A DNA stretch of 64,000 nt from Methylophilales bacterium LSUCC0135. GTDB lineage: Bacteria; Pseudomonadota; Gammaproteobacteria; Burkholderiales; Methylophilaceae. Positions 1-9,167 of the stretch are shown here, in pieces; within the stretch, counting starts at the first letter, position 1, and the number at the start of each line of letters is the position of its first letter. Below the pieces are notes generated by a model. That model ran no database searches and had not been told where the DNA came from. It saw nothing but the letters and a program-made list of their open reading frames with translations. The position numbers were made by a program, and so were the translations under genes. The stretch is taken from the NCBI GenBank assembly GCA_001704575.1, contig MCAW01000001.1, positions 78,008-142,007 of the forward strand. The letters are read 5' to 3'.

Positions 1-483
1 CGCGTCGGTACGCGCCATGATGACGAAGTCCGGATCCGTTTTTGCATCCACCGCAGCCTTGATGCGATCGACCATCTCCGCCTGACTGACGATCGCCTTG
101 TTCGGGCGGTGGCCGCAGCGTTTGGCTTGCACCTGATCTTCGATATGCACGGCCGCTGCGCCGGCTTTGATTACGCTTCTGATGCTGCGCGCGATATTGA
201 AAGCGCCGCCGAAGCCGGTATCGATATCGACCAGCAATGGGACCTCAGTCACGTCGGTAATTCTGCGCACATCCACCAGCACGTCTTCCAGTGTCGAGAT
301 GCCCAGATCCGGCATGCCCAGAGAACCTGCCGCCACACCGCCGCCGGACAGATAGAGGGCTTTGTAGCCGGTCTGTGTGGCGAGCAGGGCATGGTAGGCA
401 TTGATGGCGCCGATGATTTGCAGCGGTTTTTCAGCCGCGATAGCGGCACGGAAACGCGCGCCGGCAGAGTCAAGTTTGGTCAT
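1..483 (-). CDS. prpB: Methylisocitrate lyase PrpB (partial, 3' end beyond window)
   Basis: Splits 2-methylisocitrate into pyruvate and succinate, the last step of the methylcitrate cycle for propionyl-CoA. The ATG is the reverse complement of 481-483 and the frame stays open to base 1, giving 161 residues (family about 295). Visible family marks are [13 protein letters not shown] (44-56), the metal-binding DIDTGFGG (87-94) and the active-site loop KRCGHRPNK (121-129, catalytic Cys123). KRCGHR is the PrpB form; isocitrate lyase has KKCGH. It starts 5 bases after the stop of the CitE-type gene upstream, so it is the fourth gene of a tight operon. prpC is probably outside the window (inference). 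Confidence 0.93.
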   Translation of the reverse strand, partial: MTKLDSAGARFRAAIAAEKPLQIIGAINAYHALLATQTGYKALYLSGGGVAAGSLGMPDLGISTLEDVLVDVRRITDVTEVPLLVDIDTGFGGAFNIARSIRSVIKAGAAAVHIEDQVQAKRCGHRPNKAIVSQAEMVDRIKAAVDAKTDPDFVIMARTDA

Positions 484-488
484 GATGG

Positions 489-1475
489 TCAGCTAAAGAA
501 AGATGAAATGGCTTGTTCGGGAATGGCAACACCGGTCAGCCTGGCTTTTTGCAGCACTTCCCAGAAGTAACGATAGGTGGCCCGGTCGTGCAGTTCACCG
601 GCATACTGGATCGGCCCCCAGTCTGCAGCTTGCGCCGCAAGCAGAATGTTGGCCGCGTCCGTCACCTCGTCATAGTTCGGTTTCATGGCGTCGACAATGG
701 CCTGGATCTGGGTCGGGTAGATGCTCCACATGCGCAAAAAGCCGAATTCGTTTCTGGCACGGCTGGCATCGCTCATCGTGGTTTCAACATTTTTCAGATC
801 CAGAGTGACGTTGTGTGCCGGAATCACGCCATTGGCGAGCGCCGCCGCCACGACTTCGGTCTTGGCGCGCGCCAGCAGCCTGTGCTCAAACTGGCCCGGG
901 CTGCGCATGGCGCTGGCGGGAATCGCGCCATGGTGCGCGCTGACAAAGTCCATCAGGCCGAAATCCAGTACCTGCAGCCAGGGCAGGGCGGCAATCTCGT
1001 GCACCTGTCTCAGTGCACCATGCGTTTCGATCAGGATGTGCACCGGAATTTCTCGTTTGATCCCATGAAAGGCCGCCATTTTTTGAATATAGGCAATCAT
1101 CTCACCGGCCTGACTGATGTCGGTGCACTTGGGGATGGTGATGTAGCTCAGCAGTTGGCCGGCGCCGCCAACCAGAATGTCGATATCCTGCTTCCAGGCG
1201 GGATGCGTGTAGTCATGAATGCGGGCGCCGGCCATGCGGTGTTTGTTCGCTTCCGAGTTGAGCACGCGCACGATCATTTCAGCGTGTTCGCGTTCCTGGC
1301 CCGAGGCAGCGCCGTCCTCGCAATCGCAGGTGATGTCAAAGACCGGGCCGATCGTGTCCTGTAGCGACAGCGCCTTGAGGATCAGCTTTTCACTGCCGGC
1401 AAAGTGTTCGCAGGCGGGTATCAGCGGAAAAGGTTTTTCGCCTTCAAAAAGGGCTTGATTGGGATGAACAGCCAT
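489..1475 (-). CDS. CitE-type CoA-ester lyase A (malyl-/methylmalyl-CoA lyase-like)
   Basis: HpcH/HpaI aldolase-fold lyase of 328 residues. Family active-site elements are visible: acidic CDCEDG (50-55), the CoA/carboxylate Arg in ARIHDY (Arg85), metal ligand Glu150 in LIETHG and metal ligand Asp176 in GLMDF. Enzymes of this group cleave or form malyl-CoA, beta-methylmalyl-CoA or citramalyl-CoA. It directly abuts the mesaconyl-CoA hydratase gene, whose product beta-methylmalyl-CoA would be cleaved to glyoxylate and propionyl-CoA, so a methylmalyl-CoA lyase role is the best guess. Substrate is inference; the fold and catalytic residues are seen. Confidence 0.8.
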   Translation of the reverse strand: MAVHPNQALFEGEKPFPLIPACEHFAGSEKLILKALSLQDTIGPVFDITCDCEDGAASGQEREHAEMIVRVLNSEANKHRMAGARIHDYTHPAWKQDIDILVGGAGQLLSYITIPKCTDISQAGEMIAYIQKMAAFHGIKREIPVHILIETHGALRQVHEIAALPWLQVLDFGLMDFVSAHHGAIPASAMRSPGQFEHRLLARAKTEVVAAALANGVIPAHNVTLDLKNVETTMSDASRARNEFGFLRMWSIYPTQIQAIVDAMKPNYDEVTDAANILLAAQAADWGPIQYAGELHDRATYRYFWEVLQKARLTGVAIPEQAISSFFS

Positions 1476-2552
1476 TTACTGGTTTCCTTTGCGTGGCATT
1501 AATACGGTGTAATCAAGATCCAGCACCACATTGGGGTGGTAGTTGCCGGCAGGCCGGATCTCGGTAATTTCAGCGGGCGTGGCATTTTTGATGCCGACCA
1601 TGCGCAGCCTCAGTGCACCGGCATCATTTCGCTTTGGCAGCTCCCAGCGATCAAGCACTTCGGTGAAGCTGTAAATGGTGTCACCGGCAAAACAGGGGTT
1701 TGCGTGCGTACCGGCATTGATCGCCAGAATGGCCAATGCATTTTCCAGCCCTTCGTAACTCAGGCTGCGGCAGGCGGAAATGACAATGCCGCCATAAACC
1801 AGACGTGTGCCGAAAGCGGATGATTTCATCATGTGCTGATCGAAATGCAGGCGCGCATTGTTCTGGTAAAGCCGCGTGGCAAGGCTGTGATCGCTGTCGT
1901 TGATGGTCATGCCGGAAGGGTGGTTGATGCGCTCACCCGCCTGATAGTCTTCCCAGTAGTATTGGCCTCCAGTGGACTGTGCCTCAAAGCCCTGCGCCGA
2001 CAACTCGGCCGGGATGCTCAAGTTGTCTGCGGCAACATGGGTCGGCAGTTCCGGAATGACCGTTTCAGGGGCTGGCGCCTGCTGATCCTTTTTGTGCAAC
2101 ATGACCCAGCGCACCCAGGTCAATACCGCCTGCTGGTTTTGATTCAGCGTGGTCGAGCGAACATACACCACGCCGCTCTTGCCGTTGCTGTTTTGTTTGA
2201 GGCCGATGACGGTGCTTGAAGTGGTCAAGGTGTCACCAATGAATACCGGCAGCAGAAAGCGCACATCGGCGTAACCAAGGTTCGCAACCGCGTTGACCGA
2301 TATGTCCGGCACGGTTTTGCCAAAGGCGATATGAAAGGCCAGCAAGTCGTCGACAGGCGAGCCGGCATAACCGAGGGCGTGCGCAAACGGCTCGCTGCAA
2401 TGCAGGGGGTTGCGCGCGCCGGTCAGCGCAATATATAGCGCGGCATCGCCTGCCGTCACAGTGCGCGGCGTGGCGTGCTGAATCACTTCGCCGAGCCTGA
2501 AGTGTTCGAAATAGCGTCCGCTATTGATCTTGCCTGAAGTGATGGTCGTCAT
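1476..2552 (-). CDS. mch: Mesaconyl-CoA hydratase (beta-methylmalyl-CoA dehydratase), double-hotdog MaoC family
   Basis: Interconverts mesaconyl-C1-CoA and beta-methylmalyl-CoA, a step of the ethylmalonyl-CoA pathway and of the 3-hydroxypropionate bi-cycle. The 358-residue length and two consecutive hotdog halves fit Mch. Segments I recognise from Rhodobacter/Chloroflexus Mch are HATPRTVTAGD (26-36), FGKTVPDIS (78-86), NLGYA, YQNNARLHF and the C-terminal LDLDYTVLMPR. Stop and start codons abut those of both flanking CitE-type genes, so the three are almost certainly co-translated. A generic enoyl-CoA hydratase 2 is less likely because of the length and these motifs. Confidence 0.85.
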   Translation of the reverse strand: MTTITSGKINSGRYFEHFRLGEVIQHATPRTVTAGDAALYIALTGARNPLHCSEPFAHALGYAGSPVDDLLAFHIAFGKTVPDISVNAVANLGYADVRFLLPVFIGDTLTTSSTVIGLKQNSNGKSGVVYVRSTTLNQNQQAVLTWVRWVMLHKKDQQAPAPETVIPELPTHVAADNLSIPAELSAQGFEAQSTGGQYYWEDYQAGERINHPSGMTINDSDHSLATRLYQNNARLHFDQHMMKSSAFGTRLVYGGIVISACRSLSYEGLENALAILAINAGTHANPCFAGDTIYSFTEVLDRWELPKRNDAGALRLRMVGIKNATPAEITEIRPAGNYHPNVVLDLDYTVLMPRKGNQ

Positions 2553-3434
2553 TTAAATGAGCTCTTCTTCCAGCGCCATGATGGCTTCGTGTAATTTGAT
2601 CAGTCGTTGTGCAGCGTTGATGTGATGGTTCTCCACCAGCTTGTCGTTGACAACAACCGTGCCGCGTCCTGCGTCGTTTGCTTCTTTCAGTGCCTTGATA
2701 ATGAGCTTTGCATTGGCAACTTCGGCTGCCTTGGGCGTGTAGGCATCATTGCAATAGGCAATCTGTGCGGGATGCACCAGTGATTTGCCGTCCATGCCCA
2801 TGTCGCGGCCTAGCCGGCATGCATACTCAAAGGAATGCATGTTCTTGAAATCGCTGGTGATACCGTCTATCACGCCCCTGCCATAAGCGCGCGCCGCCAG
2901 AATCACCATTGACAGCGAGGTGAGGATGGCAGAGCGTTCATGCGTGACATGGGCATGCATCTGCGATATCAGGTCCGAGGTGGCCATTACCATGCAATTG
3001 ACGCGATTGGATGCGGCCGCGATCTCTTTTGAATTCAATACTGCAATCGGGCTTTCGATCATCAGCATCATGGGCATGTGGCTGCCGCCGGCCTCATCCA
3101 GATATTGCTGGGCCTTCAGCACATCGTCGCGCGATTCGATATTGGGGAACAGAATCGCATCGGCACCGATATTGGCCACCGCCTTGATGTCGTCCAGTCC
3201 CCATTCGGAATCCAGATTGTTGACGCGCACGACGACTTCGCGTTTGCCGTAGCCGCCTTCCTTGACCGACTGCACCACATTGGCCCTGGACTCTTCCTTG
3301 GCGGCAACAAGAATCGGGTCGCCCAAATCGAGAATGACCGAATCGGCGGCGAGGGTGCGTGCGCGATCCAGATAGTGTTTGTTGCAGCCCGGTACATAAA
3401 GCATGGATCGTCTGGGGCGGATGTGATGTTCCAT
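2553..3434 (-). CDS. CitE-type CoA-ester lyase/thioesterase B
   Basis: First gene of the minus-strand operon, 293 residues, close to the length of citramalyl-CoA lyase or malyl-CoA thioesterase (Mcl2) types. Seen: N-terminal RRSMLYVPGC, Arg70, metal ligand Glu127 in MIESP, Asp154 in TSDL and a C-terminal HPAQI segment. The usual DLED acidic motif reads DLGD (36-39), so one conserved Glu is replaced by Gly. Candidate reactions are citramalyl-CoA cleavage to acetyl-CoA + pyruvate, or malyl-CoA hydrolysis to malate; the sequence does not decide. The promoter should lie in the 175-base gap shared with divergent gntR. Confidence 0.75.
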   Translation of the reverse strand: MEHHIRPRRSMLYVPGCNKHYLDRARTLAADSVILDLGDPILVAAKEESRANVVQSVKEGGYGKREVVVRVNNLDSEWGLDDIKAVANIGADAILFPNIESRDDVLKAQQYLDEAGGSHMPMMLMIESPIAVLNSKEIAAASNRVNCMVMATSDLISQMHAHVTHERSAILTSLSMVILAARAYGRGVIDGITSDFKNMHSFEYACRLGRDMGMDGKSLVHPAQIAYCNDAYTPKAAEVANAKLIIKALKEANDAGRGTVVVNDKLVENHHINAAQRLIKLHEAIMALEEELI

Positions 3435-3494
3435 AGCGAATTACTTCAGTAATGATCTTGAATCGATTATATAGACGGCTTTCTTTTAGTGTCA

Positions 3495-3520
3495 ACATAA
3501 ATCTTATGTCTTATATAAGA
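3495..3520. promoter_or_regulatory. Overlapping palindromes in the divergent gntR/CitE gap (candidate operators)
   Basis: The AT-rich gap 3435-3609 contains ACATAA-N3-TTATGT at 3495-3509 and the perfect palindrome TCTTATATAAGA at 3509-3520. An outer AGTGT/ACACT pair lies at 3488-3531. A GntR/HutC regulator is encoded immediately to the right, so these are the natural candidates for its binding sites controlling both operons. Binding is inferred. Confidence 0.5.
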
Positions 3521-3609
3521 TATAAAACACTAGACTATTTTTTTATGCCATGTTATAAATTCTCAACGGCTGTTTTTGCGGTTTGTAAAAGCAGAATCGA
3601 ATTTGATGG

Positions 3610-4356
3610 ATGTCTGAAAAAATGGATAAACAACTGGTTTCTCCGAGCTACCGGCCTTTATATGAGCAGATCAAGGTGATGATTACGCAGAGCCTGATCG
3701 CCGGCGAATGGCGCCCCGGAGAAGCAATCCCGAGTGAATTTGAACTGGCTGCGCGATACAAGGTGAGCCAGGGGACGGTGCGCAAGGCTATTGATAGTCT
3801 GTCTGCCGAAAACATTCTGATACGCCGTCAGGGCAAGGGCACCTTTGTTGCCACCCACAATGCCGATGTGATCAAGCTGCGGTTCTTGCGCCTGACCTCG
3901 GTGACCGGTCAGAAAGAGTTGTTGCAGAATCAATTCATCTCCTGTGAAAAAGGCAAGGCCAATGCTTACATGGCCAAAACCCTGCAAATAAAAGCAGGTG
4001 CCTCAACGATTGAAATCAAACGCTTGTTGACCTTCTCCGGCAGACCGCTGATTTATGACCAGATCATCGTTCCTGCCGCGCCGTTCAAGGGTTTGAAGGG
4101 CGCAAAGGTGGAAGAGTGGAACGGTTCGATGTACAGCATGTACGAGTCGGTCTTTGGTGTGCGCATGATCCGTGCGGAAGAGCGCCTCAAGGCGGTTGGC
4201 GCAGATCGCGAAACGGCGAACGCTTTAGGTTTGAAAGAGGGATTCCCCTTGCTAAGTGTGGAGCGGGTTTCCTTTACTTATGGTGACAAGCCGATGGAAT
4301 GGCGCCTGGGTTTGTGTCTCACTGATGATCACCACTATCTCAGTGAATTGGAGTAG
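3610..4356 (+). CDS. GntR-family (HutC/UTRA) transcriptional regulator
   Basis: 248 residues: an N-terminal winged helix (about 14-78; IPSEFELAARYKVSQGTVRKA holds the recognition helix) and a C-terminal UTRA effector domain (about 95-245). HutC-type regulators usually sense a small metabolite of the pathway they control. It sits between the divergent CitE-mch-prpB operon and the malic enzyme-sdh-fum-acnB operon, so it likely controls one or both. The start could be 3610 or the second ATG at 3622; no strong ribosome binding site decides. Confidence 0.88.
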   Translation: MSEKMDKQLVSPSYRPLYEQIKVMITQSLIAGEWRPGEAIPSEFELAARYKVSQGTVRKAIDSLSAENILIRRQGKGTFVATHNADVIKLRFLRLTSVTGQKELLQNQFISCEKGKANAYMAKTLQIKAGASTIEIKRLLTFSGRPLIYDQIIVPAAPFKGLKGAKVEEWNGSMYSMYESVFGVRMIRAEERLKAVGADRETANALGLKEGFPLLSVERVSFTYGDKPMEWRLGLCLTDDHHYLSELE

Positions 4357-4409
4357 TGATGCAGAACCCAGGCTCGGAAACGCATGATCAATGTGATCGG
4401 AAATGACAA

Positions 4410-5600
4410 ATGGATGATTTGAAAAAACGCGCGCTCGATTATCACCAGTTCCCGGTGCCCGGCAAACTCAGTGTGGAGTCGTCGAAGCCTTGCGCGACAC
4501 AGGATGATCTCTCACTGGCCTACACGCCGGGCGTTGCCGAGCCGGTGCGTGAAATTCATGCGGATCCGGCTACGGCTTATCAATATACGAATAAGGGTAA
4601 TCTGGTTGCTGTGATTACAGACGGTACGGCCGTGCTGGGTTTGGGCAATATGGGGGCACTCGCCAGCAAGCCGGTGATGGAAGGCAAGGCGGTGTTGTTC
4701 AAGCGCTTTGCCGGTATTGATGTGTTCGATATTGAAGTCAATGCGAAGACGCCAGATGAATTTATTGAAACTGTGGTGAATATCGCGCCAACCTTTGGCG
4801 GCATCAATCTTGAGGATATTGCGGCACCACATTGCTTTTATATTGAAAACGAATTAAAAAATCTTCTGGACATTCCGGTTTTTCACGACGATCAGCACGG
4901 TACGGCAGTCATCGTTGCGGCAGCATTGCTCAATGCGCTGGAGATTCAGTCCAAGTCTTTGCCAAGGGCAAAAATCGTCTTTCTGGGCGCAGGTGCTGCC
5001 GGTTGTTCATGTGCCAAACTGCTCAAGCTGATGGGCGCCACGGATATCACCATGGTGGACAAGAGCGGGGTGATTGATACGGATCGTGCAGATCTGCATG
5101 ACAATAACCGTGAGCTGGCGGTCGCACCCTCTGCCGTGAAAACCATCGATGCTGCAATGGAAGGTGCCGATGTCTTTATCGGAGTTTCGGCCAAAAATGC
5201 CCTGAACAGCGATCTGATCAGAAAGATGGCGAAGAATCCGGTGATATTTGCACTGGCCAATCCCGATCCGGAAGTGCTGCCAAGCGTGGCACATGCCATA
5301 CGCGATGATATTGTCATGGCCACCGGACGCAGCGACTTTCCCAACCAGGTCAACAATGCGCTGTGCTTTCCCTATCTGTTCCGCGGCGCGCTGGATGCAA
5401 AGGCAAAACAGATCACGGAAAAGATGAAAGTGGCGGCTGCGCACGCACTCAGTGCACTGGCGCGCGAACCAGTGCCGCAAGCGGTTCTGCAAGCCTACAA
5501 CCTGCGGTCTTTGCAGTTCGGCAAGGATTACATCATTCCCAAACCTTTTGATCCGCGCTTGCTTGAGCGGGTTTCCAAAGCAGTTGCCGGGGCAGCCTGA
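4410..5600 (+). CDS. Malic enzyme, short form (oxaloacetate-decarboxylating)
   Basis: Oxidatively decarboxylates malate to pyruvate with NAD(P). At 396 residues it has the malic domain and NAD-binding domain but lacks the C-terminal phosphotransacetylase domain of MaeB. Seen: catalytic YTP (38-40), metal-binding NLEDI (133-137), DDQHGT (160-165) and the Rossmann motif GAGAAG (193-198). It is 53 bases after gntR and only 2 bases before sdhC, taking the place that malate dehydrogenase often occupies next to sdh in betaproteobacteria. Cofactor preference cannot be read with confidence. Confidence 0.9.
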   Translation: MDDLKKRALDYHQFPVPGKLSVESSKPCATQDDLSLAYTPGVAEPVREIHADPATAYQYTNKGNLVAVITDGTAVLGLGNMGALASKPVMEGKAVLFKRFAGIDVFDIEVNAKTPDEFIETVVNIAPTFGGINLEDIAAPHCFYIENELKNLLDIPVFHDDQHGTAVIVAAALLNALEIQSKSLPRAKIVFLGAGAAGCSCAKLLKLMGATDITMVDKSGVIDTDRADLHDNNRELAVAPSAVKTIDAAMEGADVFIGVSAKNALNSDLIRKMAKNPVIFALANPDPEVLPSVAHAIRDDIVMATGRSDFPNQVNNALCFPYLFRGALDAKAKQITEKMKVAAAHALSALAREPVPQAVLQAYNLRSLQFGKDYIIPKPFDPRLLERVSKAVAGAA

Positions 5601-5602
5601 TC

Positions 5603-5989
5603 ATGCCGTCAACACAACAGCGCAGACGGCCGAAGAATCTGAATCTGTTCACGATTCGTCTGCCGGTGAATGCCATCATTTCCATCATGCACCGCATGAG
5701 CGGCATGGTGCTGTTTTTAATCCTGCCCGCCATGCTCTGGGCATTGCATCAATCCGTGGCGAGCGAAATCAGCTATCTGGCGCTGGCCGGGTTGCTCAAT
5801 CATTGGCTGCCGAAAACAGTCCTGGTGGTCCTGTCCTGGGCCTTTTTCCACCACTTCTATGCAGGCTTGCGCCACCTGGCAATGGATGTGCACTGGATGA
5901 AAAGTTTGCCCAAGGCTCGATTCTCAAGCCGTCTGGTGTTGTGCCTGGATGTGCTGTCGGTCACGCTGTTGGCCGCCATGATCTGGTGA
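5603..5989 (+). CDS. sdhC: Succinate dehydrogenase cytochrome b556 subunit SdhC
   Basis: 128-residue membrane anchor with three hydrophobic helices. HRMSGMVLFL near residues 31-40 is the family quinone-side signature, and FFHHFYAGLRHLAMD contains the haem-region histidines. It binds haem b and ubiquinone with SdhD and anchors SdhAB to the cytoplasmic membrane. The start follows the malic enzyme stop by two bases, so translation is probably coupled. Confidence 0.93.
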   Translation: MPSTQQRRRPKNLNLFTIRLPVNAIISIMHRMSGMVLFLILPAMLWALHQSVASEISYLALAGLLNHWLPKTVLVVLSWAFFHHFYAGLRHLAMDVHWMKSLPKARFSSRLVLCLDVLSVTLLAAMIW

Positions 5990-6002
5990 GGATGCTGCCA
6001 TC

Positions 6003-6350
6003 ATGATGATCGAACTTCTAACAAAAAAATATCCGGGCATGCGCCTTTGGCTGGCGCAGCGCTTGTCTGCAGTAGTGATGGCGGTTTATCTGCTGGTATT
6101 TGCCTTGCTGCTGATCGTAAAACAGCCGGCAGGTTATGAGGCCTGGATGAACCTGATGTCGCCATGGTGGTGGCGTCTGTTCACCCTGCTGTTTTTTGTC
6201 AGTCTGGTAATGCATGCCTGGCTTGGTATCCGTGATGTGTTCAAGGATTACATTTTTAACCCCGGATTGCGTGCAATTTTTCAGCTGCTTGTTGATGTGT
6301 TGCTGATGATTTATCTGGGTTGGACCATCGTAATTTTATGGAGTATGTAA
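6003..6350 (+). CDS. sdhD: Succinate dehydrogenase membrane anchor subunit SdhD
   Basis: 115 residues, three membrane helices (about 16-38, 55-80, 88-112). [18 protein letters not shown] carries the conserved His and Arg-Asp pair of SdhD. Tandem ATG codons at 6003 and 6006 both work; 13 bases separate it from sdhC. Forms the anchor of complex II with SdhC. Confidence 0.92.
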   Translation: MMIELLTKKYPGMRLWLAQRLSAVVMAVYLLVFALLLIVKQPAGYEAWMNLMSPWWWRLFTLLFFVSLVMHAWLGIRDVFKDYIFNPGLRAIFQLLVDVLLMIYLGWTIVILWSM

Positions 6351-6360
6351 GGTTGTGACT

Positions 6361-8115
6361 ATGCAAAAACATCAATTCGATGCAGTCGTGGTTGGTGGCG
6401 GCGGGGCCGGCCTACGAGCTGCGTTGCAGCTGGCCGAAGCCGGGGTGAAAGTCGCGGTGCTGTCCAAGGTTTTTCCAACCCGCTCGCATACCGTTGCCGC
6501 ACAGGGCGGCATCGCGGCCGCGCTCGGTAATGTGTCAGGCGACAACTGGCTTTGGCACATGTACGACACCATCAAGGGCTCTGACTACCTTGGCGATCAG
6601 GATGCCATCGAGTTCATGTGTAAAAACGCTGCCAAGGCGATTATCGAGCTTGAGCATTTCGGCATGCCGTTTGACCGGCTGGAAAACGGCAGGATATTTC
6701 AGCGGCCATTCGGCGGCATGACGCAGAATTACGGCGAAAAACCGATTTCGCGTACCTGTGCCGTGGCTGACAGAACCGGCCACGCCATGCTGCATACCTT
6801 GTATCAGCGCAATATTCGCGCCAATACACAGTTCTTTGTCGAGTGGTTTGCACTGGATCTGATCCGCGATACGGAAGGTGACGTGCTCGGTGTGATAGCG
6901 CTCGAAATCGAAACCGGCGATATCCATGTGCTGCAGGCGAAAGCCACCTTGCTTGCGACCGGCGGCGCAGGGCGTATTTTTCAGGCTAGCACCAATGCCT
7001 TCATCAACACCGGCGACGGTCTCGGCATGGTCGCGCGCGCCGGTCTGCCTCTGCAGGACATGGAGTTCTGGCAGTTTCACCCGACCGGCGTGTTGCATGC
7101 CGGCGTTCTGATTACCGAAGGTGTACGTGGCGAGGGCGGTTATCTGGTCAACGCCGATGGAGAACGCTTTATGGAGTGTTATGCGCCCAATGCCAAGGAT
7201 CTGGCCAGCCGGGATGTGGTTTCGCGTGCCATTGCGACAGAAATCAAGGAAGGCCGCGGCGTCGGCAAGCACAAGGATGCGGTATACCTCAAGTTGGATC
7301 ATCTGGGCGAGGAGCTGATCAGCAAGCGTTTGCCAGGTATTCGTGAAATTGCCAAAACCTTTGCCAATGCCGACCCGATTCAGGATCCGATTCCGGTCGT
7401 GCCTACCGCACATTACATGATGGGCGGCATTCCTACCAATCTGGACGGTCAGGTGGTGGAATACCGTAACGATGTCGAGAACAAGGTCAACGGCTTGTAT
7501 GCGGTAGGCGAGTGTGCTTGCGTTTCGGTGCATGGTGCGAATCGTCTGGGTTCCAACTCGCTGTTGGATCTGGTGGTGTTCGGCAAGGCGGCCGGCGACA
7601 AAATGGTGAGCGACATCAGGGCGGCAGGTACGCACAAAGCACTACCGGCGGATGCTGCAGACATGACGCTGGCCCGCATTGCCCGGCTCGATCATCAAAC
7701 TGCCGGCGAGAGCGTGACCGAGGTGGGCGCCGCCATGCGCCAGTCCATGCAGCGTCATTGCGGCGTGTTCAGGTTTCCCGAGTTGCTTGAAGAGGGCGTC
7801 GGCACTATCGACGCGATTGCACAGCGCGCACAACATCTTCAGATCAAGGATAAAAGCAAGGTGTTCAACACGGCAAGAGTGGAAGCCCTCGAACTCGATA
7901 ACCTGATTGAAGTGGCCTGTGCCACCATGCATGCCGCCAATAACCGCAAGGAAAGTCGCGGAGCACATGCGCGTGAGGATCATGCCGGACGAGACGATGA
8001 AAACTGGCTCAGTCACTCGCTCTACTACAAAAACGGGCATCGGCTGGTTTACAAGCCGGTTCGCTTGCAGCCGCTGACGGTTGAATCATTTGCTCCCAAA
8101 GCCAGAACTTATTGA
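6361..8115 (+). CDS. sdhA: Succinate dehydrogenase flavoprotein subunit SdhA
   Basis: Catalytic subunit oxidising succinate to fumarate. The N-terminal GGGGAG FAD-binding loop (12-17) is followed by [13 protein letters not shown], where His43 is the site of covalent FAD. Later FWQFHPTGV and RGEGG segments form the dicarboxylate site. I chose ATG 6361 because AAGG at 6349-6352 sits 8 bases before it; a GTG at 6355 is too close. Length 584 residues is normal for the family. Confidence 0.96.
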   Translation: MQKHQFDAVVVGGGGAGLRAALQLAEAGVKVAVLSKVFPTRSHTVAAQGGIAAALGNVSGDNWLWHMYDTIKGSDYLGDQDAIEFMCKNAAKAIIELEHFGMPFDRLENGRIFQRPFGGMTQNYGEKPISRTCAVADRTGHAMLHTLYQRNIRANTQFFVEWFALDLIRDTEGDVLGVIALEIETGDIHVLQAKATLLATGGAGRIFQASTNAFINTGDGLGMVARAGLPLQDMEFWQFHPTGVLHAGVLITEGVRGEGGYLVNADGERFMECYAPNAKDLASRDVVSRAIATEIKEGRGVGKHKDAVYLKLDHLGEELISKRLPGIREIAKTFANADPIQDPIPVVPTAHYMMGGIPTNLDGQVVEYRNDVENKVNGLYAVGECACVSVHGANRLGSNSLLDLVVFGKAAGDKMVSDIRAAGTHKALPADAADMTLARIARLDHQTAGESVTEVGAAMRQSMQRHCGVFRFPELLEEGVGTIDAIAQRAQHLQIKDKSKVFNTARVEALELDNLIEVACATMHAANNRKESRGAHAREDHAGRDDENWLSHSLYYKNGHRLVYKPVRLQPLTVESFAPKARTY

Positions 8116-8122
8116 GGTGATC

Positions 8123-8863
8123 ATGAAATTCTCCATATACAGATTCGATCCCGATCAAGACAAAAAGCCTTACATGCAGGACTATGAAGTCGAACTGCAG
8201 GAAGGCGACCAGATGCTGCTCGATGCGCTGATCCGCATCAAGGCGCAGGACGACACCTTGTCGTTACGTAAATCCTGCCGGGAAGGCGTGTGCGGCAGCG
8301 ATGCGATGAACATCAACGGCAAGAACGGTCTGGCCTGCATCACCAAACTGCAGGATCTGGAAGAGCCGGTGATATTGCGGCCGATGCCGGGCCTGCCGGT
8401 GATACGCGACCTCGTCGTCGACATGACGCAGTTCTTCGAGCACTACAATTCAGTCAAGCCCTATCTGGTCAACAATGATCCGCCGCCGGAGACCGAGCGC
8501 CTGCAAAGCCCGGAAGACCGCGCCAAGCTAGATGGCTTGTATGAATGCATCATGTGCGGCGCCTGCACGACGGCGTGCCCAAGTTTCTGGTGGAACCCCG
8601 ACAAGTTCGTCGGGCCGTCGGGGCTGATGGCGGCTTACCGGTTCATTGTCGATTCGCGTGATAAGGCGGAGGCTGAGCGGCTGGAGAATCTGGAGGACCC
8701 CTATCGCTTGTATCGTTGCCACAACATCATGAACTGTGTCGATGTCTGCCCGAAAAAGCTCAATCCGAATGAGGCCATCGCCAGGATCAAGGACCTCAAA
8801 ATTCTGCGCGCCAAAGAGAAGAAAACCAGAAAAACCATTCCAATTACGTCTGCACAGGGGTGA
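8123..8863 (+). CDS. sdhB: Succinate dehydrogenase iron-sulfur subunit SdhB
   Basis: 246 residues carrying the three Fe-S clusters of complex II: the 2Fe-2S ligands in CREGVCGSDA, the 4Fe-4S set in CIMCGACTTACPSFW, and the last set in CHNIMNCVDVCPK. Electrons pass from SdhA FAD to quinone. ATG 8123 is preceded by GAGGTG overlapping the sdhA stop, which decides against the longer upstream frame. In-cluster Asp (GSDA) instead of Cys is the usual alternative ligand. Confidence 0.96.
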   Translation: MKFSIYRFDPDQDKKPYMQDYEVELQEGDQMLLDALIRIKAQDDTLSLRKSCREGVCGSDAMNINGKNGLACITKLQDLEEPVILRPMPGLPVIRDLVVDMTQFFEHYNSVKPYLVNNDPPPETERLQSPEDRAKLDGLYECIMCGACTTACPSFWWNPDKFVGPSGLMAAYRFIVDSRDKAEAERLENLEDPYRLYRCHNIMNCVDVCPKKLNPNEAIARIKDLKILRAKEKKTRKTIPITSAQG

Positions 8864-8866
8864 TCC

Positions 8867-9166
8867 ATGTTGAATGCCGAAAATCTGAGAGATGCGGAAC
8901 AAAGGCGCTTTGCCTGGCGTTGCAGAAGGGGGTTGCTGGAGCTGGATATCGTATTGCAGCAATTTGTCAGCAGCCGCTTCAACCAGCTCAACATGCTTGA
9001 ACTGCAGGTGTTCGATGACATGCTCGCGTTGCCGGATAACGAGTTCTGGGAATTGATCAATGCGTCAAAACCGCTGAAAAAAAGCAGCCTGCCGGAGACG
9101 GAGGCTACCAACCACATACTTGCCATGCTGAGAGCCGTGCGGCTCAATCACCCGGAGGCCCAATAA
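8867..9166 (+). CDS. sdhE: FAD assembly factor SdhE
   Basis: 99 residues. The family RGxxE motif is seen as RGLLELD (21-27). SdhE attaches FAD covalently to SdhA. It lies directly behind sdhB, as in many betaproteobacteria, where the next gene is usually citrate synthase; here it is a CitE-type lyase instead. Confidence 0.92.
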   Translation: MLNAENLRDAEQRRFAWRCRRGLLELDIVLQQFVSSRFNQLNMLELQVFDDMLALPDNEFWELINASKPLKKSSLPETEATNHILAMLRAVRLNHPEAQ

Positions 9167-9167
9167 C

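Noticed and set aside
513-1364. 283-codon antisense frame over CitE A
   Set aside because: Shadow of a clear enzyme gene on the other strand.
6355-6360. GTG start for sdhA
   Set aside because: Too close to AAGG; ATG 6361 is better placed.
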